A stretch of DNA of 64,000 nt from Megaustenia siamemsis (lineage: Eukaryota > Mollusca > Gastropoda > Stylommatophora > Ariophantidae). Within the stretch, counting starts at the first letter, position 1, and each line of letters begins with the position of its first letter. Shown piece after piece: positions 46,101-57,519 of this stretch. The stretch is from the NCBI GenBank assembly GCA_032433765.1, contig JAVIAB010000139.1, forward strand, positions 45,261,690 through 45,325,689, read 5' to 3'. Below the pieces are notes generated by a model. The model did not search any database and was not told where the DNA came from. It was given only the letters and a program-made list of their open reading frames with translations. Both the position numbers and the translations under genes were made by a program.

Positions 46101-46422
46101 CTTCGCCATCTGTGAAAACGACTGGCAACATCTGGCAAGTGATCGCACATCATGGAGAGCACGTATAAGGAACGGTATAACAACATTTGAGACTGTTCTA
46201 AGACAGGACTTAGAAGAGAAGAGACTCATGAAAAAGGATGGTAAACCCTGTGGACCAGCGAGCCTGACCTGTTCATTATGTGACCGCGTGTGTTTGTCAA
46301 ACATTGGTAGAATTAGCCACGAGAGAAGCTGTTCGGCAAAAACAATACCTCAAAAAAATACGCAATAGCCTCCACTAGACCGTCTGACAAGACGAAAAGG
46401 GCCATATATAGACTTTCAAAGC
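43110..46422 (+). mobile_element. LINE family C, nearly complete insertion
   Basis: TSD tagactttcaaagc (14 bp) at 43,110-43,123 and 46,409-46,422. The 3,285-bp insert has a 5' UTR of ~41 bases, one long frame, and a 3' UTR of ~40 bases ending ggccatata. It is the least damaged mobile element in the window. Confidence 0.93.
43165..46368 (+). pseudogene. LINE C endonuclease-reverse transcriptase ORF with one in-frame stop
   Basis: Start chosen at ATG 43,165; the upstream ATG at 43,081 is in target DNA outside the TSD. The N-terminal AP-type endonuclease (about residues 8-270) shows GTWNVRTM, ALQETRL, LLGDFNARTG and NTDHALVISK; this domain resembles craniofacial development protein 2-like sequences. 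The RT follows: GKAAGNDNIPTDVLK, YRGISLLSTTGK, ESQCGFRPGRSTIDMIF, FVDLTKAFDTV, GVKQGCVLAPTLF, catalytic box FLFADDAAL (~45,408-45,434) and FTYLGSTVTQ. The C-terminal domain has LRKIMHIKWQDK and ends with a C-x2-C-x12-H-x3-C finger (CSLCDRVC...HERSC). The frame is identical on both sides of TAG 44,425-44,427. Clade RTE or CR1-like, not settled. Confidence 0.9.
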
Positions 46423-46434
46423 GATAAAAAATAA

Positions 46435-46684
46435 AACCAATATATCATCATCATGTGCCATACCGGTTGGCGTAGGTGATCATGTCCTTCCACAATCTTC
46501 TATCTACAGTGCATCGTATCAGTTCTGTTGTTGACTGTTTTCCATGCCATGCCACCAAGCTATCCAGTGTTTTCTCTCTTTGTCGTCCGCGATCTCTCTT
46601 TCCTTTTATTTTGCCAGTTGTAACCAAGTATTCCAACTTTCCTCTTCTCATGATGTGCCCGAAAGATGTTGATAACCAATATAT
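46435..46684 (-). mobile_element. LINE family B, 228-bp fragment with TSD
   Basis: TSD aaccaatatat at 46,435-46,445 and 46,674-46,684. The insert encodes FGHIMRRGKLEYLVTTGKIK to the family end (minus-strand frame 46,451-46,651). It lies 13 bases beyond the LINE C TSD. Confidence 0.88.
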
Positions 46685-47569
46685 AGATAATTTTAATTAT
46701 TTTTCACACTAAAATCTGTATAGATAAAGCACTAAAACTCGACCAGTCGCAACAGGATTTCTTCAGTTTGGCTCTCCACGCCTCACTACACAACCGACTT
46801 GGTCAACCAGCGCGACCGGGGGAACAATGGAGCGCATATAGTTCTACAAGGTGGGGTAGCGGCGGTTGTGCAAATAAGACAAAATGTTAAGATTTTGTAA
46901 TTTTACAGATGGCTAGAAATTAATTTTAATAAATTAATTACTTTGTTTTATATCAGAAACTATTAGCGTAGGTGAAACAAAAAATTCGATTATAAACATC
47001 ACGTTAGTGCAAACAACACTATTAATTACAATCAACTCTGAGCTGACCGTTTTGTGAAAAAATATAACCCTTATGTGTCTGCGTTGGCTGTCATTTGTCA
47101 CGAAAGAAGAACGATATGCTATGTTTTTTTTTTGTATGCAAAGGTTACACTTGCCGTTCGCGCAAGGTTAGTAGCCACTAGTGCATGATGAAAGAACATA
47201 TGCCCGTTTCAAGGCTCTTAGAAATATGGGTGACGTTCTGCCTGGACGGAACGCAAGGTGTCGGATCAGGAACACTGACCAGGATTTAGGTTCTTAACTA
47301 GACAATAGGCAAGGTACAATCATGATGGCCTAAATGAGGCAAATACCAGCTACTTGGACATTTAACAAAGCGTGTGATTTCCCACCTAGTTTAGAATTGT
47401 TTCCATGCTTTTTCTTTCAGTTTCCTTAAACTCAGCATTGAATTCAGCTGATGTTTATAATATTGCTCTGCTGCGAATAACCCACAGTTCATCTATATTC
47501 ATATGCCGAAACGAGGCGTTTTTCTTCTCCAGTTATTGCAATATTTAACATTACCTTTTTATAATGATC
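46685..47569. other. No gene recognised
   Basis: Nothing identifiable. Confidence 0.45.
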
Positions 47570-48095
47570 CCTTTCTTCCATTTTTGTATGCATTTTAAAT
47601 GAATAATTTTATTATTCCAAAATATTTTCTTACTGTTTTAATCGTAAAGACACTATAATTGTTTCTTCGATGTAAAATAGACCTCCCATTTATCGCAAGT
47701 TTTGTTCAATTTTCATTTTCTTTTGTACATCTGTGTATGTGGGTTTGGAAAAATCACACCATCCCCACAGACATAACGACTCCAACATTTATTAACCGGG
47801 AACACTGACCACTTCTCATATTTTTCCTATATACCTATAATCGTCAAAATAATATACTTCCCTTTTTTGAAATGTCAATTCAACTACAATACCTACCTCA
47901 ACTCCCACCATCTTTTTTCATCGGTCAGTTTTGGCTCCCTGTTATTTTTATTATATCTTCTCTATCAATACTACACCCACCTACCCCCTCACAGTCCGCC
48001 ACTAAAATCACTAAGAATCCATTACAAAAGTATAATTTCAAACCTCCAACCCGACCATCTTTCCGATGACATTCCATTTCTTAAAACTTCGTCCC
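47570..48095 (+). repeat. Dispersed repeat X, copy 2
   Basis: Inverted relative to 41,396-41,770. The part near 47,925-48,030 (cagttttggctccct, ccactaaaatcac) recurs at 48,698-48,790. Confidence 0.55.
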
Positions 48096-48117
48096 CTCTA
48101 AAATAAGAAGATAGTCA

Positions 48118-48368
48118 AGTAAAGTGCCTCCATCACGCCAAGTGGAGTATAGGGAATATGGTGTTAGTGACCATTATTTTTACAGACCTTCAGCGCATGA
48201 TTTTTGGGGTAATGTGGTCAGTATTACGCCCGTGCCGCTTCACTTTCCCAGAAAAAAATCAGGTACCCATTTAAAGCTGGGTGAACTCGGAAGCCGTTGG
48301 TTGGGATCGAACCCTACCTCTTGTCCTTTCATAGTTAAGTTCACTAACCACTGAGCTATCACGGCTCC
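48118..48368 (-). mobile_element. SINE family 1, full-length copy
   Basis: Complete head and body on the minus strand. A C13 run follows its tRNA-like end at 48,367-48,379. Confidence 0.9.
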
Positions 48369-48469
48369 CCCCCCCCCCCGCCACGAACATACAGACAACT
48401 AAATTTATTAGACACAGTTTTTTTTTCTGACCACTTTAATATTTTCTTAACATATCCCTATATAACACC

Positions 48470-48860
48470 CTTAAAGGCTGGGGCGACAAATCTCAGATCA
48501 CTTTTCATATTTTTTTTTCTACATATTCATTTTTTGTTCACTTTTCATATTTTCTCAATATAAGCATCTCTGACCACTTCTCATTTTTATATCATATCAT
48601 ATTTTTGTATATCTATAAAATCAAATAATATTTTTTTTTGTATTTGCAAACGCCGTTTCATGTACAATACACGCCACATATTTTTTCTTTTCCATCTACC
48701 AGTTTGGCTCCCTTTCTATCTCTTCTGCTCTAAAACCACGATTATAGTACCATTCCGTCCCCTAAAATCACGAAGATTCCACTAAAAATTACCCAGAATA
48801 TCCATTTAAAATCCAGCCGAAATTAGCCAACTCCAATCAAATTCCATTAACATACACGAA
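48470..48860 (+). repeat. Dispersed repeat X, copy 3 (partial)
   Basis: Shares cagtttggctccctt and tcacgaagattccactaaaa with copy 2. The edges are unclear. Confidence 0.45.
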
Positions 48861-49979
48861 ATGGGTTAACTTTGGTTTTTACATTTATCAACCAGCTTTA
48901 CTTATTATTTATCTTTACCACATCTCATTATCCAATCACAAATATATTAATTCATTAAAATACAATTAGGAAAAATCAGTCGGTCACCTATGAGTCACCG
49001 ATATTCTATGTCTTATCTATTCATCTGTCACTCTGTACCACTGTAATATAGAGTGTAAGGGTTTAAGGAGGTGGAGACAATCTTGGTGTGTTAAGAATGG
49101 AATGAGACTTATGGGGTAAGGCACGAGTAGGGGTGCATGAAGTTTGGGAGTGAGATGGTTGGCAAGAGCGGTCACGAGTTAAGATTGACAGGTGAATAGA
49201 GGTGAGAGGTAGGTAGATCTCGGGAATATCAAGAAAGATGTGGGAGAAATGAGGAGTTATTGAAATTCAGAGAGTGAAGTGAGATAGAGGCTGAGTATGA
49301 GGTGTCGAGATTTCTTTGTTTGGAGCAGGAGGGTTTTAACGTCGACTCAAGCGGATAAGCGAGAGGGAACATAGAGATTTTGGGAAGACTCTGAAAAGCA
49401 CAGTAAGAAGCCACTGCTAAATGGCTTGTTCGTTAAATGTATATTTTTAGCAGCAACAAGGCGAAAGCCGTAGTGATTATTGGTGTGCCAAAATACTAGA
49501 CTATGTCCATTTCATTCAAGGAGAAATTAAATAGGTTTTCCATGAGTTAGTGATACGAGAGCCATAGGTAGGAAGTAAGAGGTTCGTTAATACTACCAGT
49601 TAGTGATGTGGGGTACAATAGGGAGTGAGTGGCAGTTGCGATAGATTCATGATAGAAGTTCTGATATGGACATTAAGATGTTTACTAAGTGTAACATGTT
49701 CAGAGAAGTGGACAGAGGTGATTGATACCTTGTAGATACCGTGACAGAGTTATGAGCTTAGTTAAAATTAGTAGGAAGTGGTAGAAACCTCCTTGGCACT
49801 TCTTTGATACCTGAGCGGTCATCCGCGCCGCTTGGATTTTGTATTGTGAACATATGCTCAGTGGAGATTGAGAAACATTATTTATCTGATCGCTCTTCAA
49901 GCATTGTCAACTGCTAGTTTCAGCATCATCAAGTACCATCCTTAATGCAGCTGGCAGTTCACTATATAAGACCGTGCAC
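48861..49979. other. No gene recognised
   Basis: From ~49,040 to 49,750 the strand is rich in GAG/GTG/TAG words with no coding or repeat identity I can support. Confidence 0.45.
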
Positions 49980-50535
49980 ATTTAAAGCAGTTAACATTTG
50001 ATGCAGTTCACCCCCCCCCCCAAACCATAAATAGCTTTCCGCCCCAAAAGAAACTCAAGACTCAGAAAGTCTTTAAAATACACTTTTTTTTAAAAAATCA
50101 GTTAGTCACCTATGGTTCGGCTATATTTTATTATATTTATCATCGGTCACTTTGTACCACCCTTATACCACACATACCGGTTCGCTACCCTAAAAACAAC
50201 ATTTAAATGCAACTAAAAAAATAATCGGTCAATTATGAATCGTTGCTATTCATTTTATATTTCATTATTATATCTCAACAATTATCTCCTCCTGACCAAC
50301 CTTTTTTACGATTATCTCCTCTTTTTTAATATTGTAACCATTAAATCCAACTTGTTCACTATTATCTCCCCTTGTGTGTATCATGATCTTTTAGGGTTTC
50401 TGGGGTGTCCCACTGATATATGGTGTGTCCGGGGTGTCTGTGTAAATCCATGTCCATATAAATCAACCTCAAATCCATAAAAATAAAAAAACATCCCTCA
50501 AAATCCTTCAAAGTCCCGAGACTCCAGTCCGTAAA
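49980..50535 (+). repeat. Dispersed repeat X, copy 4 (partial)
   Basis: The reverse complement of 50,370-50,530 resembles 41,405-41,520: the same order of gggactttga, ggattttgaggg and acaccccggac blocks. Begins after a C10 run near 50,012. Confidence 0.45.
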
Positions 50536-50654
50536 CATGACTCTCTTGACCCTGCCATAAAACTGCCGTGCCTTGAAATCAGGTGGAAACGGGAGAAAGA
50601 GAAGCAATCCTGGGACAACACGGATATATGAGGAAAATATAAACATAGAGAGCT

Positions 50655-50820
50655 AAAAATGAATCTTTCTATGAAGGACCTTTCTTTCTGCGCTCCAAAA
50701 CTTCACAACGAGAACCGGACCATGGACTGCTCTGTCGACTGCGGATTTCAGAAGAAAAGAATAAAGAGAAGCATTCTCATATTTGTCAACAACCATCTTA
50801 ACACGAAATCTGTGAAAATA
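50655..50820 (+). pseudogene. Possible CR1/L2-type LINE tail
   Basis: The frame starting 50,659 reads KDLSFCAPKLHNE, then CSVDCGFQKKRIKRSILIF. This resembles the common LINE end FS-x-xAPKLWN ... SV-x-xFKxxLKxHLF. Short and partly altered. Confidence 0.4.
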
Positions 50821-51447
50821 TTTGAAGATCCTCTATTTCTATTTTTTTTTCCTGTATGCAACATACACACACTCTCTATATCTCTCTTTCTCTCACTCTT
50901 TCTCTCTATCTCTCTAGTGTTTCGTTGCCTCCCTGTTAACTAACAAATCTGTTTGCCTTTCTCTTCTCTTCATCCCACCAATTATCTCTACTTAATCTCT
51001 CTCTTTCCTTCTTATCCATCCCTTTCATTATTCCTCTCATTTCTAATATTCTCAATTTCTTTCACATTTATTATTATTTTTTTTTTAAATCGTTCTCCAT
51101 CTTCTTTCTATCTCACACACCGTCATTTTACTTTGTCTTCTCTGGTATTTTCAAAACCACATTTCACCAACATTTCCAGATCGGCTTTCCACTCTCTCTT
51201 TAATCACTTACACAGCATAAGACTTCAGTTGCCCAGGGACACTAGATATGCTGCAATAATCCTAGACTGAGCGTTTACTGAGTCGTATTGATTGCCAATT
51301 TTAAAAAATCATCCAAAAAATAGTGACAGCTTTAATCAATACAGTTCTAAGAGGACGAAAGAGAGAATAGGGTTGCAAGTAGAAAACAAATAAATTAATG
51401 AACACAGTAAGGGAGAATTGTCATTAATTTTGTGTATAGGACTAACA
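50821..51447. other. Pyrimidine-rich DNA, no gene
   Basis: Dense CT/TTT tracts (50,870-51,110). The serine- and phenylalanine-rich frames are compositional. Confidence 0.5.
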
Positions 51448-51850
51448 TGGGCGGGGTAGTTTAGAGGTACGACATGAAGGACACGGGTTCAGAGCCCACG
51501 AAGGTGGTGGAGATTGTTCAATATAGGAGGAATTAACCCGAGGTTTCTTCGTGACGTTACCCATTCCCTGATCTAGTTGGTAGTGGGATCAGATATTTAG
51601 TCTTCTCTCCAACAGTAACAAAAAGGAGGTCCGTGTGCACTTGCGTACGTTAAAGAACCCTTGGCTGTTAAAATATAAAAGAGTAGGCCATTCATATGGC
51701 CGCCGTCCGGGCAAAATTGTCCTACCCACATCGTGGATAGCAGGTCTTGCTATGGAGCTCGTTAACATGGTTCAGCGTTCTCGAGGGGGATATCGGAGCA
51801 CCTATGGGTTTGTCCGGTGTGCAGTTCCTAACAACAGCAACAACAGTACC
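51448..51850 (+). mobile_element. SINE family 2, long copy
   Basis: The tRNA-like head has gggtagtttagaggtacg and a weak B box (cgggttcagagcccac). The central block aggaggtccgtgtgcacttg ... cgttaaagaaccc is shared with 32,944-33,182. Then come a second conserved tail (ggccgccgtccgggcaaa, cacctatgggtttgtccgg) and a short (AAC)n-like end. Confidence 0.75.
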
Positions 51851-52078
51851 AACATCATTGTACTTCCAATGAATTGGTTATTACTCACATCTTTCCTTCG
51901 TAAAATAGAAATACATCCATACAGAGCACGAACTTCGCAGCACCGATGACGCCGCTCATGCAATCTCAGAAAGTTGATTAATATCATTTCAGTGATGATG
52001 AGAATTTTAATGTTCAACTTTAGCACGAGAAGCGGGCCTTTCTTTTTGAACTGCTAAATGGTCTTTTGCGTTAATTTG

Positions 52079-52443
52079 CGTTATTTAGGTTATTTGGTTA
52101 TTTGGTTATTTTGGTTATGGAAGGCCCGGTATCACTGCAAACGAATTAAAATCCATAACTGCTCAACCGCCCGTGCCAGCGTTATCATCCGAATTAATAG
52201 CTCATCTCCCAAACAAAGAAAGGTAACTGTAGTCCCATCGTAGCAGTCTCAGCACACGCCAAAAGAGATAAGGCGAAATCGCGCAGAAAGTGAACACAGC
52301 CAACTGTTCCCTGTCATACGATATCATATTTCATCGTAAACAATTGGAATATCGAAACATGATCACAACGGATGAGACACACAGCTCACGGTGTGCACAG
52401 AGCACTTAACTAAGTAGCTCCTGCAACAAGCCGGACTTGGAAT
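52079..52443 (-). mobile_element. LINE family G, 3' end (copy 5) with 8-bp tail repeats
   Basis: 52,119-52,443 matches the other family G copies. On its 3' side (left, 52,079-52,118) are repeats of ttatttgg, a short tandem tail of the kind seen at LINE 3' ends. Truncated at ccggacttggaat. Confidence 0.85.
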
Positions 52444-53064
52444 GAAATAGCTTTCCACGTTTAGCCTCAAACGTTCAATATTTATATAATTTCAATGTCA
52501 TGTTCTTGAGAGTAACGATTCAAGGTTTCAACGCCATTCCAAAGAAACCACAAATTTTGAGTCATGAAATGCATTTGAATACTGCAACACAGAATGCGAA
52601 AACAAAGCACTTTTACGTGATCGTCTTGAACGCCAGACCGACTTCTTTTCTTATCCGCACCTGAAGGTATATGGGAATATGATGTTGGTGGTCTGATTTT
52701 TCAAAGACTATCCTTAATGTCAGAGTATTACTTTCACAGAAAACAAAGTCACATCATCAGAGACTGAATGAACCCAAAAGCTGCGTCGATCCTAAAATGT
52801 TCGCTATGAAAAATATACATCATTATATAACAACAGGTAAAATAAGAGTAAATTGATCGTATGGCGTTACTGTTGTTGGGGAGATATAGGGTCTCCACTT
52901 TTCTTGGGCACATTATTTCAGGGAACTCTGCCTAGTGCATAGTGTTGTTCTCCCAGATGCCTTTCTTCCCTGACCACATTTTAAATAAGCTTCCCACCCC
53001 CCCCCTCCCCCCTTTCCACTTGATTGATTATCATCATCATCATCATCAGTTTATATGTCCTTCA
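52444..53064 (-). mobile_element. Degenerate SINE family 1 remnant in otherwise blank DNA
   Basis: 52,664-52,797 keeps the order gaaggtatatgggaatatga, tttcacagaaaa, gaatgaacccaaaagctg of the minus-strand SINE. The remainder is unrecognised, with a C-rich run near 52,988. Confidence 0.4.
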
Positions 53065-53700
53065 AGAACGTTGCATTTATCACGGCCCTTCTGAGAGAAT
53101 CACTGTCTCTAGCTTGGTCTCCCACAGAACGTTTCAGTTATCACGGCCCGTCTGAAAGATTCTCAGTCTCTAGCCAGATCTCTCACATAACGTAGCATTC
53201 ATCACGGCCCGTCTAAAAGAATCTCTGTCTCTAGTCAGATCTGCCACATAACGTTGCAGTCATCACAGCCCGTCTGAAAGAATCTCTAGCTAGATCTCCC
53301 ACATCTTCTGTTGTCATGCTCAAGGTCTCTTCCATCTCTTGAAACCACATTCTTCTTTGTCTGCCTTTGATGCATCGTCCGGGAACCATGCCTTCAATTA
53401 TTGTTTTTTGCAGTCCGCTGTGTCTTTTGACATGGCCATACTATTTTAATTTCCTCTGTAGAATGGTATACAAGCCAGTTCTTTTAATATTTAAGCTTGC
53501 AATATGTCATCATTGCTCTTTTTCGTTATCCAGTGTATCTTAAGGGTTTTTTGTATCATTTACTTTGGAATGAATCGATTTCTTCCTTGCTATTTGCTAA
53601 TTTTGTCCATAATTTACGACCATATGTTTAGATGATACATGTCCTCAGTAATTTAAATATTACTGCCTTGTGACACTTGTTCTTAGTGGCGTATCATTTT
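53065..53700 (-). mobile_element. LINE family D C-terminal fragment with internal 61-bp repeats
   Basis: Reverse strand near 53,300-53,410 reads a block like IIEGMVPGRCIKGRQRRMWFQ, followed by EETLSMTTEDVGDL; the same order occurs at 56,160-56,290 on plus. Beyond it a 61-bp unit is repeated about 3.7 times (the cacggccc markers start at 53,081, 53,142, 53,203 and 53,264 as cacagcc). Each unit reads RDSFRRAVI-like in one frame, so the LINE's last codons were amplified. Confidence 0.65.
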
Positions 53701-53794
53701 TTGTATCGATGTTGCTAATCGTATATTGATCTCCTTGAAAAACAATAATACAATGAATATTTGTAAATTATCTTATTTTACATTACTGCATTGT

Positions 53795-53912
53795 AGGAAG
53801 AGAATGGTCTTGGGAGTCTATGCAGTTTTGAGGATAAGGTGCTCGCTTTATGGTCACAAAGTGCGCGGTTCGAATCTCATGTTTTGCGATCGAATTTTTT
53901 TTTTCCACGTTG
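53795..53912 (+). other. tRNA-like segment, possible SINE head
   Basis: Contains taaggtgctcgctt and gcgcggttcgaatctcat (B-box-like, ~53,861-53,878) followed by a T9 run. No complete cloverleaf was derived, so I do not call a tRNA. Confidence 0.3.
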
Positions 53913-55260
53913 ACTTTTGATCTTATGGAGAGTGACATCGAATACCTAGCTTTATCGGAGATGCATGGCGAAAAGTAGCTGTCGTGTTCAGTTTCAATAT
54001 ATAAAAGAAAATTAAGCAACTGCAAATCGAATGAAGCATGCCGCTGCCCTAGAGATGTTACACATTATTCCATTTCTGCCATCATTACAAATATAAAAAT
54101 CAACATTCTTTAACAACACCATTTATCTTTTTCAATGCTGTAGAGTTTCTGTTCTATTTAGTGATGTTTTTGCATAATAAGGAGGACACTGGAGCACTAA
54201 TGGACAATTCCCATGCATATTGATGATAGTTCTGTATTCGAGTGCTAAATCTAAGTAAAAAACAACCCTCTTGAACACACACAATGTGTTTATCTTCTTT
54301 AAACTCTTGCTTTTATGAGTAGGTTTTATGTTCGTGTCGACCGTGAGTGCTGCTTTGATGTTCATGTTTATGTATATTATAAATGTGAACGAGTGTATAA
54401 TTACAAGCGGCTGATTTACCACCCAGGGCTTCTTTGTTCAACTAATTCCTGCACTCCCGAAGACTTGTATTTCCAAGTTCAGATGAAGTCCACATGGCCC
54501 TATTTGAGGACTCCAATGATGACAGCTGGACAAAAGTCTGCCAACGCGGTCCTTTTTAAAAAAAAAAATTAAAGATTGGCACATCCAGCACGAGCTAAAT
54601 GAAAATATTTCTGATAGTTTTTTTTTTTAGGAATGAGATTGATGACGTAGTTAACTCACTGACATGTGAGTTGTTTTTGTAGTACAGTTGCCTTAATGGA
54701 AGTTGATGACGAATAACAATTTAGAACTGGAATGCAAACATTTCAATGACTGAGTTTAGAAACATGATTGAAAATGTTTATCGGCGTGAGTTGTTAACGA
54801 GAAGATGGTGTCCATTAATGAACACATTTAACTAATTAAAGTACTTACCGTCTGAGTATAGACTATAGTCCGTTCATAAATCCATAAACACGATTGCTTT
54901 CGATTTGCGTAAAAACTACCTGTTACATCGCAGTGATTTTTTGCATGCAGTTTAGAATATCCACGATGCAAAAATATTGATATTCTTTATTCCACGGATA
55001 CAGCATATTTTATACATCGGCGAATTCCTGTGATCGTTTAGGACCATTGCAAAAAAAAGTTTATTCAAATTTTGATTTTACAGTAAACATGTTAATTTCA
55101 AGTTCAATTCTTTTCACAGAGACGTAGCTACATAATATCTTTATAGATCAAATAATTGGGTATGTTGCCCGTAATGTATAATCGCAAATATGATTCGGTC
55201 ACCACTATACCCCAAGGTGTCCTAACTGCACACCAAATTGAATGAAAAAAGCAAGGAAGA
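53913..55260. other. No gene recognised
   Basis: Open frames at 54,132-54,422 (minus) and 54,315-54,572 (plus) overlap and neither has recognisable content. Confidence 0.45.
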
Positions 55261-56005
55261 AAATACACTAATTCCAAACAAAATACACTCATTCCAAACA
55301 AAATACACTCATTCCAAACAAAATACACTCATTTCAAACAAAATACACTAATTCCAAAAAAATACACTCATTCCAAACAAAATACACTCATTCCAAACAA
55401 AATACACTCATCCCAAACAAAAAACACCCATTCCAAACAAAATACACTCATTCCAAACAAAATACATTCATTTCAAACAAAATACATTCATTCCAAACAA
55501 AATAGATTCATTCCAAAAATAATACACTCATTCCAAACAAAACACATTCATTCCAAACAAAATACATTCATTCCAAACAAAATACATTCATTCCAAACAA
55601 AATACACTCATTACAAACAAAATACATTCATTCCAAACAAAATACATTCATTCCAAACAAAATACACTCATTACAAACAAAATACATTCATTCCAAACAA
55701 AATACATTCATTCCAAACAAAATACACTCATTCCAAACAAAATACATTCATTCCAAACAAAATACACTCATTCCAAACAAACTGCACTCATTCCAAACCA
55801 AATACATTCATTCCAAACAAAATACACTCATTCCAAACAAATTACATTCATTCCAAACAAAATACATTCATTCCAAACAAAATACATTCATTCCAAACAA
55901 AATATATTCATTCCAAACAAAATACACTCATTCCAAACAAAATACACTTATTCCAAACCAAAATACATTCATTCCAAACAAAATACACTCATTCCAAACA
56001 AAACA
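55261..56005. repeat. 20-bp satellite, about 37 copies
   Basis: Unit attccaaacaaaatacactc with a frequent variant (attc for actc). The period is not a multiple of three; the minus strand still yields FGMSVFC-like frames at the array's edges. One indel near 55,355. Confidence 0.95.
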
Positions 56006-56029
56006 CTGCAGAAACATCGTTAAGATACC

Positions 56030-56340
56030 TTGGATAATGAAAAAGAGCGATGAAGACATATTACAAGATTTAAACATTAAAAAGAACAGACATATAAACA
56101 CCATTCTACAGAGGAAAAAAAAATACCATGACCAAAAATCACAGCAAGCTTGAAAGAATAATAATGAAAGGCATGATTCTTGGGCGACGCGTCTGGGACA
56201 GACCAAGAAGAAGGTGATTTCAAGACAATGGAGACCTTGAACATGACAATAGAAGAAGTGGGAGATCTGGCTAGTGATCAAGATTTTTTTCAGACAGGCT
56301 ATGGTGATTGCAATGTTCTGCAAAGTACATGCAACCTGAT
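56030..56340 (+). pseudogene. LINE family D C-terminal fragment
   Basis: Reads IIMKGMILGRRVWDRPRRR near 56,160-56,215, then METLNMTIEEVGDLASDQDFFQTGYGDC in the next frame. The same block is seen on the minus strand at 53.1-53.4 kb. One frameshift near 56,215. Confidence 0.6.
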
Positions 56341-56369
56341 GTTAAGGATGATTATATATACATATATAT

Positions 56370-56805
<436 letters not shown>

Positions 56806-56879
56806 TATTGACCTTTCGAGCCGTAACCGGCCCATAGGGCGTAGACCAAGATACACCTTCTCCTATATGAATTTTTGTT

Positions 56880-57151
56880 CTAGCAGTTTTCTTTTAAAGA
56901 TATTTTATCAAATCTCGCCATCTGTCTCTGTTCTGTGCAAGCAGTTCTATCTCATTGAGGGAGCCGATTCCTGCTGCTCTTGCCTCTCTCATCAATGTTC
57001 TTCTCAGTGTCTCCCTGGGTCTTCCTCTTTTTCTTTTACCTGTTGTTTCCCATATGAGGGCTTGCTTTGCTATTCGATTATTATCTCTTCTCATCACATG
57101 TCCAACGTATGACCATCGTCTTTTCTTTATTAATATATATATATATGGCAC
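56880..57151 (-). pseudogene. LINE family H C-terminal fragment
   Basis: Minus-strand frame 56,894-57,151: [20 protein letters not shown], then [20 protein letters not shown] and [13 protein letters not shown]. This is a typical end of an RT-encoding LINE ORF. It is intact over its ~75 codons but flanked on both sides by TA repeats. A diverged relative lies at 32,150-32,290. Confidence 0.75.
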
Positions 57152-57488
57152 TATATATATGGTACTTTTGTACTATATATATGGTAATTACCATTTTTTG
57201 TACTTAGTATATAGAGGTCAATGAGTCCCGTATCTTAAAAAAAAAAGTTTAGTTTCATTATTTCTCAACGAATTCACCCACCCCTCCTCCAAGGTCATGC
57301 AATACTCCCATCGCTTTTTCATCTTTTTTTCTAAATCCCTGGGCACAAAACTCTTTCTGAGTGGCAGGAAACAGGCAAATAATTGCAGCGATGTTGTAAA
57401 GCTAGTAGCAAGCAGCAAGTAGTGGGGTGTAATGTACACTCTAACAAAGTATGGTTCTTTACAGAACAAGGGAACACAACGAAACACT

Positions 57489-57519
57489 GACGCTTCGGCC
57501 CACATGCGACTTTCTTCAG
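57489..57519 (-). ncRNA. Hammerhead-ribozyme-like motif
   Basis: The minus strand reads CTGAAGA (57,513-57,519), a GC-rich stem-loop candidate (gtcgcatgtgggcc), then GAAGCGTC (57,489-57,496). This is the core order CUGANGA - stem II - GAARCGUC. Penelope-like elements are known to carry such self-cleaving RNAs near their ends, and the position in the 3' part of this element fits. Stem II pairing is imperfect and stem I looks weak. Confidence 0.4.

Noticed and set aside
55261..56005. CRISPR-like array
   Set aside because: Units are contiguous 20-bp satellites with no unique spacers, in a eukaryotic repeat context.
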